DNA from: UBA6100 sp049658145
Lineage (GTDB): Bacteria; Actinomycetota; Coriobacteriia; Anaerosomatales; Anaerosomataceae
Direction of reading: 5' to 3'
DNA length: 64,000 nt
Assembly: GCA_049658145.1 (NCBI GenBank)
Contig: JBASOJ010000074.1
Location: 1 to 64,000, forward strand
Part shown: piece by piece, positions 43,301 through 52,066 of the stretch
Numbering within the stretch: the stretch's first letter is position 1
Layout of the letters: each line of letters begins with the position of its first letter
Translations under genes and position numbers: made by a program
The notes under the pieces: generated by a model
What the model was told of the DNA's origin: nothing
Seen by the model: the letters and a program-made list of their open reading frames with translations, nothing else
Database searches by the model: none

Positions 43301-44308
43301 CTAAAGACCGGCCTGTGTCCGCTCATCGGCGATCGCCGAAGCGATGTGCTGTGTGAGGTGGCCGCGAGCCGCCCGCGCAGCCGCGGCGACGCCATTGGCG
43401 ACCCCTTCGACACCCGATCCGCCATGGCCGATCACACATACTCCCTTCACGCCGAGGAGCGGCGCGCCGCCGAATCCCTCCGGATCCAGACGATTCCTGA
43501 GCTCGCGCAGCGATGGAAGCACCACCGAGGCGGCCAGCCGGTTCGGAAGCGTCGCCGTGAGGGCCGACTTGAGCGCGTCAAACAGCAGCACAGCCGTGCC
43601 CTCCATGGTCTTGAGTACGACGTTGCCCGTGAACCCGTCTGTGACCACCACATCGCAGGTCCCGGCGGGCACGTCTCTGCCTTCCACATTCCCGATGAAT
43701 CCCGGTACCCCGGCCGCAAGCAGCGCGTGCGCCTCAAGAGCGAGCGCACTGCCCTTGGTGGCTTCCTCCCCGATGTTGAGCAGCCCGATCGACGGTGAGG
43801 CGACCCCGAGCACCACCTCGGCGTAGGCGGCGCCCATTCGCGCGAACTCGACCAACATCTCCGGCCTTACGTCGGCGTTCGCGCCCACGTCAAGCAACAC
43901 CACGGGTCGTGCCGACGCCGGGATGACCTGCGCGATCGCCGGCCGGGTGACGCCCGGGACACGCCCCATCACGAGCGTGGCGGCAGCCATGCAGGCACCC
44001 GTGCTCCCGGCGCTGAAGAATCCCGCGGCCTGCCCGTCCTTCACCAGTCGGCAGCCGACGACGATCGACGAGTCCTTCTTCGCGCGCACTGCCGATGCCG
44101 GGTGCTCGCCCATGTCGATCACCTCGGTAGCCACCACCGGTTCGCACCGGTCGGAGGCGAGCGGCATCACGACGGCCTCGGGACCCACCAGCAGGAGTCG
44201 TAGCTCCGGATCGATCTCGAGCGCCCGCTGAACGCCCTCCAGCACGACCGAGGGGGCGTCGTCCCCGCCCATGGCATCAACGACGATCGTGGTCATTCTC
44301 GTGGTCAT
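43301..44308 (-). CDS. plsX: Phosphate acyltransferase PlsX
   Basis: Converts acyl-ACP to acyl-phosphate for phospholipid synthesis. TIVVDAMGGDDAPSVVLEG, a GSTGACMAAATLVMGRVPG core, LLDVGANADV and VVTDGFTGNVVLKTMEG are characteristic. The ATG at 44308 has GGGAGG four bases before; a second in-frame ATG at 44296 would remove four residues. Length 335 aa. It follows the acyl-CoA ligase pair and precedes fabH, as in most plsX-fab clusters. Confidence 0.96.
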   Translation of the reverse strand: MTTRMTTIVVDAMGGDDAPSVVLEGVQRALEIDPELRLLLVGPEAVVMPLASDRCEPVVATEVIDMGEHPASAVRAKKDSSIVVGCRLVKDGQAAGFFSAGSTGACMAAATLVMGRVPGVTRPAIAQVIPASARPVVLLDVGANADVRPEMLVEFARMGAAYAEVVLGVASPSIGLLNIGEEATKGSALALEAHALLAAGVPGFIGNVEGRDVPAGTCDVVVTDGFTGNVVLKTMEGTAVLLFDALKSALTATLPNRLAASVVLPSLRELRNRLDPEGFGGAPLLGVKGVCVIGHGGSGVEGVANGVAAAARAARGHLTQHIASAIADERTQAGL

Positions 44309-44327
44309 CCGGCCTCCCTGTGTCACG

Positions 44328-45395
44328 TCACGCATCGAGGCCGAACACCGCGGCCAGACGGTCGAGGTCGACGTCGCGCTCGAACATCTCACGGATGCGC
44401 TCCGCCTTCACCGGATCGTGCAGGTGCACGCGCCCGAACAGCGATTCCATGCGCTCCACCGCAGTGAGCGTGTCGGTGTCCACGAGCACCATCGGTACGC
44501 CGAGGTCCTCGGCACGGGACATCACAGCGGCCCCGGGCATCTGGTTGCCGGTGAGCACGATACACCGGGTGCTCGTCTCGAGAGCCGCGAGCTGCACGTC
44601 GGCGCGATCGCCGCCCGTGATCACCGCCTTGTTCGCCTTCCGGCGGAAGAACCTGAGCGCCTTGTCCTGGCCCATCGCCCCCACCATGAACGACTCAACG
44701 GTATCGGATACCCGGTCACCCGCCGTGAGAACGGTACCTCCGAGCGCGGCCACGATCTCGGCGACGGTGACGGCACTGAGCGCCGGATCGTGACCGATCA
44801 CGCCGAGGACCGGTATGCCCCTGCCCTCGAGAAAGTCCGTCACCCGGCCACGCACCACCGCCAGACGTGACTCGTCGACCCCGTTCAAGACGACGCCGCC
44901 GAGGCTCTCTCCGTACAATTCTGCCACCCATACCGCGTCTTCGGGGAGATCGGTGGGACGGGGCCGGTCGATCAACAGGATGCGTGCATCCAGCAACGAC
45001 GCCACCCGTAGGGCCGACAGACCGACGCACGCGCCTTGAGCGGGCTCGGTCGGGCCCTCTACGATCATCACGTCACGCCCGGCGGCGCATCGGCCGAAGG
45101 CAGCAAGCACGCCCTCGTCGGCAACGGACTCCTCCCCGGCGAGCACGCGCTCGATCAGCCCCTGCGACCGTACGACGGGGCACACATCGGCAAGTTCCGA
45201 AGGACGCGGCAGGATGCGGTTCACGTAGAGCGCATCTTCATCGGTCGTCACGTCCCCTTCGACGACCGGCATCGAGCCGTACGGCTTGAAGTAGCCCACA
45301 TCCAGACCCCGCGCGGCGAGGTGGCCGATCAGTGCGATGCACAGACCGCTCTTGCCCGTATACGGCTTTGTCGAGGTGACGACGATGGTGCGCAT
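44328..45395 (-). CDS. P-loop/DRTGG regulatory module (phosphotransacetylase N-terminal type)
   Basis: A 355-residue protein like the N-terminal half of long phosphate acetyltransferases. Residues 1-210 form a BioD-like P-loop domain (TSTKPYTGKSGLCIAL; the P-loop ends GKSG), and residues 215-330 form a DRTGG domain (ESFMVGAMGQDKALRFF, ITGGDRADVQLAAL, LTGNQMPGAAV). The catalytic acetyltransferase domain is missing. It starts 2 bases after an ADP-forming acyl-CoA ligase gene, so it may sense nucleotide or energy state for that enzyme. Function inferred from context only. Confidence 0.88.
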   Translation of the reverse strand: MRTIVVTSTKPYTGKSGLCIALIGHLAARGLDVGYFKPYGSMPVVEGDVTTDEDALYVNRILPRPSELADVCPVVRSQGLIERVLAGEESVADEGVLAAFGRCAAGRDVMIVEGPTEPAQGACVGLSALRVASLLDARILLIDRPRPTDLPEDAVWVAELYGESLGGVVLNGVDESRLAVVRGRVTDFLEGRGIPVLGVIGHDPALSAVTVAEIVAALGGTVLTAGDRVSDTVESFMVGAMGQDKALRFFRRKANKAVITGGDRADVQLAALETSTRCIVLTGNQMPGAAVMSRAEDLGVPMVLVDTDTLTAVERMESLFGRVHLHDPVKAERIREMFERDVDLDRLAAVFGLDA

Positions 45396-45397
45396 GC

Positions 45398-47491
45398 TCA
45401 CCCTCCGATTCCGATCCGTATGTCGGCCGCGATCGCTCCTTTGCCCCTGTCGCCGACGATCAGGGGGTTGATGTCCAGCTCGGTGATGTCGTCGAACTCC
45501 ATCGCCAGTGCCGATACCCTGCAGATGACGTCCACGATCGCGTCGAGGTCCGCCGGAGCGGCTCCACGGGCGCCACGCAGGAGTCCGAACGCCCTGATCT
45601 CGGAGACCATATCGCGCGCCTCGCGCGGCGTCACCGGGCACAGCCGGAACGTGACGTCCTGTAGTACTTCCACATAGATGCCCCCCAGCCCGAACATGAG
45701 GATGGGGCCGAAGTTGGCGTCGCGGTTGACCCCGATGATCACCTCTCGACCCGGCGGCAGCTGCTCCTGGACCGTGACCCCCCAGATGCGCGCGTCCGGC
45801 ATGCGTTGCATGACACGGCTCATGATGCGCTCGTATGCGACGGTGACGCCCGCGTCGTCTGTGATGTCGAGTTCGATGCCACCGATGTCCGACTTATGGA
45901 GGATATCGGGACTGGCGATCTTGAGTACGACGGGGAACCCGAACTCCGCAGCCATCGCGCGTGCCGACGCCAGATCGCTGGCGATCCCGGCCTTCGGGGT
46001 CTGGATACCGCATGCCTCGGCCACGCGCTGTGCCGATGCCTCGGTGATGAACGTGCGGCGCGCATCCCGGGCATGATCGATGACCGACCTGACAGTGGGA
46101 CGATCGATCGTGCATTGGTGCGCCTCCGGAGCGCCCTGCTCGCGGAAGGCGCTGTACCGTTGCATGGCGGCGAGTGTGGCGACTGCGCGCTCGGGAAACG
46201 AGTAGCCGGGGATACCGCTCTCCTTCAGCACCTGCATCGCCGAGGCAACGGTGGCGTCACCCATGAACACCGCCAGGGTGGTGACGCCGGTGCCCCCGCT
46301 GGCCTGTGCGATCGCACGGGCCGTCTCGGCAGGTTCCGTCATCGCCTGGGGAGTGAGTACGACGATCAGCGATCCCACGTTCGGATCCGACAGGAGGATC
46401 GTCGCAGCCTGTGCGTACCGCTCCGCCGGGGCGTCACCGAGGATGTCCACCGGGTTATACACCGATGCCGCCGCGGGAAGTACCTCACGCAACGCCACGG
46501 TCGTCTCCTGTTCGAGGGTGGCGAGCGCCACCCCATGCTCTTCGCAGGCATCGGTCGCCAGAATCGCAGGGCCACCGGCATTGGTGAGGATCACGGCGCC
46601 CTGGCGCGCGGGAAGCGGCTGCCGGGCGAAGCCCTCGGCAAGATCGAACAGTTCCTCGACCGTGCGAGCCGCGATAGCTCCCGCCTTGCGGAAGGCCGCG
46701 TCGTACGCCTGCTTCGAGCCCGCGAGACTGCCCGTGTGCGAGGAGACGGCTCGCGCGCCCGCGTCCGAACTGCCGGCGGTGAGCGCGATGAACGGGACGC
46801 GCTCAACGAGCGCGCGCACCGCGTCGACGAACGCGCGGCCGTCACTGATCGCCTCGAGATACGCGACGACCACCCCCGTGTCCGGATCCTCGGACCACGC
46901 GCGGACCAGGTCGACCTCCGACACGTCGGCCTTGTTGCCGAGGCTGACGAAGTGGGCCAATCCGATGCGCTCCCCCGCCGCCCAGTCCAGGATGGCCGTA
47001 CCGAGGGCGCCTGACTGCGAGAGGAACGAGATGCTCCCCTGCGAGGGCATGATGGGAGCGAACGAAGCGTTCAGTCCGTTGCGTGTGGCGATGAGCCCCA
47101 GACAGTTGGGACCGAGGATACGCACGCCGCCTTCCCGTGCCGATGCCATGAGTTCGCGCTCGAGAGCCGCTCCGGCGGGACCCGTCTCCCGGAAGCCTGC
47201 CGAGATGACGATCGCCGCCGGGATCCCGAGACGCGCGCACTCGGAGATGACGTCAGGGACCGCGCACGCGGGAACCACGACGACGGCGAGATCCACGCGT
47301 TCGGGAAGCTCGGCGAGTGTGGCATACGCCGTTCGGCCGAGCACGTCCGGTGCGGAAGGGTTCACGGGATAGATGGGACCGGAGAACCCACCCTCGAGAA
47401 GGTTCGCGAACACGGCGTGCCCGACCTTGCCCGCCTCACGTGAGGCGCCCACGACGGCGACGCTTCGGGGCGCGAAGAACTCCGCGAGCAA
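45398..47491 (-). CDS. ADP-forming acyl-CoA (acetyl-CoA) ligase, fused alpha and beta subunits
   Basis: NDP-forming enzyme that turns acyl-CoA, ADP and phosphate into acid, CoA and ATP, used by anaerobes to gain energy from acetyl-CoA. The order is a CoA-binding Rossmann domain (SVAVVGASREAGKVGHAVF), ligase domains with LGPNCLGLI and SSHTGSLAGSK carrying the phosphohistidine, and a C-terminal ATP-grasp domain (FPVVLKIASPDILHKSDIGG). The start is read as TTG at 47491: GGAGG lies 6 bases upstream and the protein then begins MLAEFFAPRSVAVVG. Length 697 aa. The substrate could be acetyl-CoA or other acyl-CoA. Confidence 0.9.
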   Translation of the reverse strand: MLAEFFAPRSVAVVGASREAGKVGHAVFANLLEGGFSGPIYPVNPSAPDVLGRTAYATLAELPERVDLAVVVVPACAVPDVISECARLGIPAAIVISAGFRETGPAGAALERELMASAREGGVRILGPNCLGLIATRNGLNASFAPIMPSQGSISFLSQSGALGTAILDWAAGERIGLAHFVSLGNKADVSEVDLVRAWSEDPDTGVVVAYLEAISDGRAFVDAVRALVERVPFIALTAGSSDAGARAVSSHTGSLAGSKQAYDAAFRKAGAIAARTVEELFDLAEGFARQPLPARQGAVILTNAGGPAILATDACEEHGVALATLEQETTVALREVLPAAASVYNPVDILGDAPAERYAQAATILLSDPNVGSLIVVLTPQAMTEPAETARAIAQASGGTGVTTLAVFMGDATVASAMQVLKESGIPGYSFPERAVATLAAMQRYSAFREQGAPEAHQCTIDRPTVRSVIDHARDARRTFITEASAQRVAEACGIQTPKAGIASDLASARAMAAEFGFPVVLKIASPDILHKSDIGGIELDITDDAGVTVAYERIMSRVMQRMPDARIWGVTVQEQLPPGREVIIGVNRDANFGPILMFGLGGIYVEVLQDVTFRLCPVTPREARDMVSEIRAFGLLRGARGAAPADLDAIVDVICRVSALAMEFDDITELDINPLIVGDRGKGAIAADIRIGIGG

Positions 47492-47523
47492 TGAACCCCT
47501 CCTCGGTGAGAGAGCATGAACCA

Positions 47524-47550
47524 CAACGGCGCCGGGATCCGGCGCCGTTG
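47524..47550 (-). terminator. Hairpin terminator after rpmF
   Basis: A perfect 12-base-pair stem (CAACGGCGCCGG with CCGGCGCCGTTG) and a 3-base loop lies 4 bases after the rpmF stop. The following bases on the minus strand (TGGTTCATG) are only weakly T-rich. Similar in form to the hairpin after tsf. Confidence 0.65.
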
Positions 47551-47553
47551 GCA

Positions 47554-47730
47554 CTACTCGGTGTCGATGATCTCTCTGCCGTCATAGTACCCGCAGTCCG
47601 GGCACACCCGGTGTGGGAGCTTCGGCTGATGGCACTGAGGGCACAGCGAACGCGCAGGCGCCTCGGCCTTGTGAGTGGCTCGACGCGCATCGCGCACAGC
47701 GCGGGTTGTCTTCCGCTTAGGTACCGCCAT
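47554..47730 (-). CDS. rpmF: 50S ribosomal protein L32 (zinc-binding form)
   Basis: 58-residue basic protein: MAVPKRKTTRAVRDARRATH, then a zinc ribbon CPQCHQPKLPHRVCPDC. The four cysteines make it the C+ form. The ATG at 47730 has AAGGAAG a few bases upstream. It lies between the DUF177 gene and plsX, the yceD-rpmF-plsX order found in many phyla. Confidence 0.97.
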   Translation of the reverse strand: MAVPKRKTTRAVRDARRATHKAEAPARSLCPQCHQPKLPHRVCPDCGYYDGREIIDTE

Positions 47731-47752
47731 GGCTTCCTTGACTCCCTTCACG

Positions 47753-47777
47753 AGCGCCACCGATCGAACGCGGCGCT
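47753..47777 (-). other. Inverted repeat in the rpmF leader
   Basis: AGCGCC (47753-47758) and GGCGCT (47772-47777) can pair around a 13-base loop, upstream of the rpmF ribosome-binding site. Possible leader element, weak. Confidence 0.3.
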
Positions 47778-47822
47778 GCACATCATGAATAGACGCCGAA
47801 TCGGCTCCCGGCGCAAGGCGAC

Positions 47823-47831
47823 ATGATAGCA
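47823..47831 (-). promoter_or_regulatory. Extended -10 promoter of rpmF
   Basis: The minus strand reads TGCTATCAT, an extended -10. A TTGCGC lies 19 bases upstream of the hexamer, too far for a good -35, so the extended -10 would carry the activity. The leader would be about 85 bases. Confidence 0.45.
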
Positions 47832-47870
47832 CACGCACCGACGGCCAGCGCAAGACGCCCTGATGCGCTC

Positions 47871-48410
47871 TCAGGCTTCCCCATCGTCGCTGATCAGCTG
47901 CTGCAGAGCCGCGAACGGCGAGTCGGAGCGGTCGGGCTCGCACCCGCACGGACCATCGGCGAGGTCCGCGCCGCATCGGGGGCATATCCCCGGACAATCC
48001 TCGGCATGAAGCGGTGCGAACGGAAGCTCGAGCACCAGCGCCGCGAGGATCTGCTCCATCAGGTCCACCGAGCCCTCGCGGATGTACCCGATCTCCTGCT
48101 CTTCAGGCAGATCGGCGTCGTGTCCCTCGGCGACGAAGAACGCCTCCAGCGGCGCCACCACCGAAAGCGGGAACACGCGAAGGCAGCGCGAACACACCGC
48201 GGCGAACTCCGCGTCGAGCGTACCCGACGCGACGATGCCCGCACCTGTGTTGGTCACCGCTCCCACAAGGCGCACCGGGCGCGTGGGGGTGAAGGTCTCG
48301 GAGCCGACCTCGATCACGGGGACCGTCACGGTGGCGTCCAGATCAACGCGCGCGCCAAGGTCTTCGAGGAGCGCGCGGACGTCGACCAGATAGTTGAGTT
48401 CGGTCATCAC
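47871..48410 (-). CDS. yceD: DUF177 (YceD) family protein
   Basis: 179-residue protein of the YceD family, linked in other bacteria to 23S rRNA or large-subunit metabolism. It has the family VCSRCLRVF cysteine pair in the middle and a C-terminal HAEDCPGICPRCGADLADG with more cysteines, so it may bind zinc. Its start overlaps the stop of the coiled-coil gene upstream (ATGA). It precedes rpmF, the standard context. Confidence 0.88.
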   Translation of the reverse strand: MMTELNYLVDVRALLEDLGARVDLDATVTVPVIEVGSETFTPTRPVRLVGAVTNTGAGIVASGTLDAEFAAVCSRCLRVFPLSVVAPLEAFFVAEGHDADLPEEQEIGYIREGSVDLMEQILAALVLELPFAPLHAEDCPGICPRCGADLADGPCGCEPDRSDSPFAALQQLISDDGEA

Positions 48411-48868
48411 TGGCCGCGCTGAGCGACCTTGCCCTGCAGGCGGTCGCGACCGCGCTGCACGGCGGTGAGCAACTTACCGATATTCACCTCGAGGTTCGCG
48501 AGGACCTCGTCCGCGTAGTCCTCGGCACCGAGGCGGATCTCGCGCTCCCGCGCCCGGGCGTCATCGAGGATGTCAGCACGCTGCTGCTCGGCGAGGCGGA
48601 CGATCTCCTGTTCGGAGGCTATGGACTCGGCACGCGCCTTGGCCTCTTCGAGAACCCGGTTGGCCTCCTTCTCCGCTTCCTCGAGCATCTCCTGGCGCTC
48701 CTTGACGATCCAGCGAGCCTGCTTGAGCTCGTCGGGGAACTGCGCGCGAATCTCATCTATGAGCTCGTAGACCTTCTCGGGGTCGACGATCTTGTTACCA
48801 CCGAACGGCACGTTGCGACCGCTATCGATGAGTTCTTCGATACGGTCGATGAGCGCCAAGATATCCAT
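48407..48868 (-). CDS. SepIVA-like coiled-coil protein (DivIVA-related)
   Basis: 153-residue protein, mostly one long charged helix (about residues 45-130, rich in Glu, Arg and Ala) after a short head with DILALIDRIEELIDSG. The head and the KIVDPEKVYELIDEIRAQFP segment resemble actinobacterial SepIVA, a septum-associated protein needed for envelope growth in mycobacteria. In mycobacteria sepIVA also stands next to a DUF177 gene, which supports the match. Also annotated elsewhere as a generic ATPase-like coiled coil. No membrane segment. Confidence 0.75.
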   Translation of the reverse strand: MDILALIDRIEELIDSGRNVPFGGNKIVDPEKVYELIDEIRAQFPDELKQARWIVKERQEMLEEAEKEANRVLEEAKARAESIASEQEIVRLAEQQRADILDDARAREREIRLGAEDYADEVLANLEVNIGKLLTAVQRGRDRLQGKVAQRGQ

Positions 48869-48878
48869 GCGTACCTCC

Positions 48879-49370
48879 CTAGAGGGACTGGTGCAACCGT
48901 GAGTCGAGCGCCTCACATACTGTGTCTGGCACGAGCCCTTTCACTGACCCGCCATGGCGGGCGATCTCCTTCACAGCCGACGAACTCAGGTACGCGTACT
49001 CCGGGATGGACATGATGAACATCGTCTCGACGTCGCTGTCGAGACGGTAGTTCAACTGCGCCATCTGGAACTCGCGCTCAAAGTCCGTGACCGCGCGAAG
49101 GCCCTTGATGATGACCCTCGCATCCATCTTCTGAGCGCATTCTACTAGAAGTCCGTCGAACGGTTGTACCCGCACGTTCGAAAGTGCCGAAACGGCATCC
49201 GTGATGAACCCCACACGCTCGTCCAACGTGAAGAGGGGTCCGCCGCCCTTGTCCGGACTCAGCGCCACGGCGACGACGATCTCGTCGAAGAGCGCTGACG
49301 CACGCTCGATCACATCGAGATGGCCGTTGGTGACCGGATCGAACGTCCCCGGACAGATCGCGCGATTCAC
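48879..49370 (-). CDS. coaD: Phosphopantetheine adenylyltransferase
   Basis: Penultimate step of CoA synthesis: 4'-phosphopantetheine plus ATP gives dephospho-CoA. AICPGTFDPVTNGHLDVIERA contains the TxGH nucleotide motif, and SIPEYAYLSSSAVKEIARHGG the second substrate site. Length 163 aa. It follows rsmD by 9 bases, the common rsmD-coaD pair. Confidence 0.97.
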   Translation of the reverse strand: MNRAICPGTFDPVTNGHLDVIERASALFDEIVVAVALSPDKGGGPLFTLDERVGFITDAVSALSNVRVQPFDGLLVECAQKMDARVIIKGLRAVTDFEREFQMAQLNYRLDSDVETMFIMSIPEYAYLSSSAVKEIARHGGSVKGLVPDTVCEALDSRLHQSL

Positions 49371-49379
49371 GTGCGGCTC

Positions 49380-49946
49380 TCACCCCTCATACGTCGCCAA
49401 CGACACCGCGGTGTCGCCGTAACGCCGCGTCGGCCCTGCATCGAACCCCGAAGGCCACTCCGCCGCGCTCTCGGCCGCATGCTCGTACACCACCAGCGCA
49501 CCCTCCTCGAGGGCACCGCGCTTCGTTAGAGCTTCCATTACCTGCCTGAATGCGGCCGCGTCTATCCTATAAGGAGGGTCAGCAAGAAGCAACGAGACCG
49601 GACCCATGGCTTCGGCCAAGCCGCCGATGCGGCCCACATCCGCGTGGAGGATGCGCGCATCTCCCGGCGCGACTCCCAGATCATCGAGGTTCCGCTGTAT
49701 CACCGAGACCGCCCTTCGGTCGATCTCGACGAACACGCACGATGCTGCACCGCGCGAGAGTGCCTCGATACCGAGAGCGCCACTCCCCGCGTACAGGTCG
49801 GCCACCACCGCACCCTCGATGGTACCCATCGCCGAGTATACCGCGGAGAAGATGGCCTCACGGACACGATCGGCCGTCGGACGGGTGTCTCGCCCGGTGG
49901 GAGCGGCGATGTGACGGCCCTTCCACGCTCCGGCTATCACCCTCAT
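49380..49946 (-). CDS. rsmD: 16S rRNA (guanine966-N2)-methyltransferase
   Basis: Methylates G966 in the P-site of the small subunit. MRVIAGAWKGRHIAAP at the start, VADLYAGSGALGIEALSRGA for SAM binding and LLADPPY as catalytic motif. The ATG at 49946 overlaps the recG stop (ATGA). Length 188 aa. Confidence 0.95.
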   Translation of the reverse strand: MRVIAGAWKGRHIAAPTGRDTRPTADRVREAIFSAVYSAMGTIEGAVVADLYAGSGALGIEALSRGAASCVFVEIDRRAVSVIQRNLDDLGVAPGDARILHADVGRIGGLAEAMGPVSLLLADPPYRIDAAAFRQVMEALTKRGALEEGALVVYEHAAESAAEWPSGFDAGPTRRYGDTAVSLATYEG

Positions 49947-52066
49947 CCCGCGCTCACCCACTCCCAGACGGCACCGACGCGCCGGTTGACAGCGTCGCGC
50001 AAGGGCACATGGACGGCGAGGGACAGGGCGGGATCCGCCTCGATCAGACCCCGGGCGTCCTCCCGCGACTGTTCGAGGAGCTCCTGGTCGGTTGCGAGTG
50101 ATGCGAGGCGCAACCCCGGCAGACCACTCTGACGATCGCCGAGCACCTCTCCCTCACCCCTCAGCCGCAGGTCGTGCTCGGCGAGCTCGAACCCATCATC
50201 GGTCGAGACGATCGCCTCCATTCGTGCCTTGCCTTCGGCGGTCTTCGGGTCCGCGAAGAGGAGCACCTCTCCGGGAGCCTCGCCGCGGCCGACCCGTCCG
50301 CGCAACTGATGCAGCTGCGCCAGACCGAACCGCTCCGCGTTCTCAACGATCATCACCGTCGCCCTTGGCACGTCCACGCCCACTTCTATGACCGTGGTGG
50401 CGACGAGCACGTCGGTAGAGCCATCCCGGAACGCACTCATCGCGGCGGCCTTGTCGGCCGTCGACATCTGCCCCGTGAGAAGCCCCACCTTGAGGTCGGA
50501 GAACACCTGCCTCTGCAGCCTCCGTGCCTCGGCGGTGGCCGCCTTGGCCTCAGTGCCGTCACTCTCCTCAACCAGAGCGCACACCACGTACGCCTGATGA
50601 CCGGACGCCACCGCTGCGCGCACGGCGGCGTATGCGTCGGCACGTCCTCCCATCGGGACGATCCGCGTGCGCACGTGACCCGGTCCACGACCTCCCGGTC
50701 GCTCACGCAGATACGATGTCTCGAGGTCGCCGTACAACGTCAGCGCCAGACTGCGCGGGATGGGCGTGGCTGTCATCACCAGGAGGTCGATCCCCTCGCC
50801 CTTGGCCCGCAGCGCGAGTCGCTGCGCTACCCCGAAGCGATGCTGCTCATCGACGATGGCCAAAGACAGACGCTTGAAGGATACCGACTTCTGGATGAGG
50901 GCGTGTGTGCCGAACGCCACGCTGACCGAACCATCGGCGAGCCCTGCAAGGATGTCCTTGCGCTCTGCGGCCTTGGTCGAGCCGGTGAGAACCCGCCATG
51001 TCACGCCCGCCGCGTCCAGGAGCGGTGCGACCGCGTGCGCATACTGGCTGGCGAGCACCTCGGTGGGCGCCATCATCGCAGCCTGGGTCCCCGAGTCCGC
51101 ACAGACCGCGAGCGCGTGGGCGGCGACCGCCGTCTTGCCGGTACCCACATCGCCGAGGAGCATCCGGTTCATCGGGCGGTTCGAAGCCATATCCACGAGT
51201 ATGTCGTTGACCGCGTGCCGCTGGCCTGCCGTCAGCTCGAAGGGTAGCGAGCGCGTCACCTCGGCGAGATGCTCGCCGTCCGTGACATGGCCGAACCCCC
51301 GTACGACCTGCGTGGCGTGGTACCGGCGTGCGGCCATCGCCAGTTGGATCGCCAGGAGTTCCTCGTACGCCAACCGGCGACGTGCCTCATGGGCCTCGGC
51401 CAACGATGCCGGGAAGTGGATCGCCGAGAGCGCGGCGCGCAGGGGCATCAGCTGACGGCGCGCGCGAAGCTCCGCGGGCAGCGGGTCCGGCTGGTCGCCC
51501 GCATCCGCGAGCGCCTCGGTGATGAGGCGGCGCATCCAGTTGGTGGAGAGACCTTCAGTGGCGCGATGGATGGGGATGATCCGGGCTATGTCCGGGCCGC
51601 GCTCCTCGTCCGGCAGCTTCTCCACGAACGGGTTGCGCATCTGCTTGAGGCCGTAGTCGAAGGTGACCGTGCCCGCGAACGCCACCCGCTCCCCCACCTG
51701 GAACCGCTGCTCGATGTACGGCTGGTTGAACCACACGCCGATGAGCGCACCGGTTCCGTCGACGATGGCGACCTCGGTTATGGCCAGCCGGGGTCGTGGA
51801 CGCTTCACCTTGACCTCGTGCACGTGCCCGATGACCGTCGCGTCAGCGCCGACCGGCACACTCCGGAGGTCCGACGTGGTCGCAAGGTCGAGGTAGCGGA
51901 ACGGGTAATGACGCAGAAGATCCCCGGTGCTCTCGATGCCGAGCCGTCCGAGCGCCTCCGTGCGACGGCCATCCACCAGGCGAACCGAGGCGACGGGGGC
52001 GTCCCACGCCACGCGTGCGAGCGCGCGTGCGGACACGGCGGTTTCGCCGCCGGCCACCGCGATCAC
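49943..52066 (-). CDS. recG: ATP-dependent DNA helicase RecG
   Basis: Remodels stalled replication forks and branched DNA. An N-terminal wedge/OB part (AVIGHVHEVKVKRPRPRL area) is followed by Walker A GDVGTGKTAVAAHAL, DEQHRFG as motif II, TATPIPRSLALT as motif III and the second helicase domain with ATTVIEVGVDVPRAT and QLRGRVGRGE. Length 707 aa. GTG start in a GTGA overlap with the degV-family gene. Confidence 0.96.
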   Translation of the reverse strand: MIAVAGGETAVSARALARVAWDAPVASVRLVDGRRTEALGRLGIESTGDLLRHYPFRYLDLATTSDLRSVPVGADATVIGHVHEVKVKRPRPRLAITEVAIVDGTGALIGVWFNQPYIEQRFQVGERVAFAGTVTFDYGLKQMRNPFVEKLPDEERGPDIARIIPIHRATEGLSTNWMRRLITEALADAGDQPDPLPAELRARRQLMPLRAALSAIHFPASLAEAHEARRRLAYEELLAIQLAMAARRYHATQVVRGFGHVTDGEHLAEVTRSLPFELTAGQRHAVNDILVDMASNRPMNRMLLGDVGTGKTAVAAHALAVCADSGTQAAMMAPTEVLASQYAHAVAPLLDAAGVTWRVLTGSTKAAERKDILAGLADGSVSVAFGTHALIQKSVSFKRLSLAIVDEQHRFGVAQRLALRAKGEGIDLLVMTATPIPRSLALTLYGDLETSYLRERPGGRGPGHVRTRIVPMGGRADAYAAVRAAVASGHQAYVVCALVEESDGTEAKAATAEARRLQRQVFSDLKVGLLTGQMSTADKAAAMSAFRDGSTDVLVATTVIEVGVDVPRATVMIVENAERFGLAQLHQLRGRVGRGEAPGEVLLFADPKTAEGKARMEAIVSTDDGFELAEHDLRLRGEGEVLGDRQSGLPGLRLASLATDQELLEQSREDARGLIEADPALSLAVHVPLRDAVNRRVGAVWEWVSAG

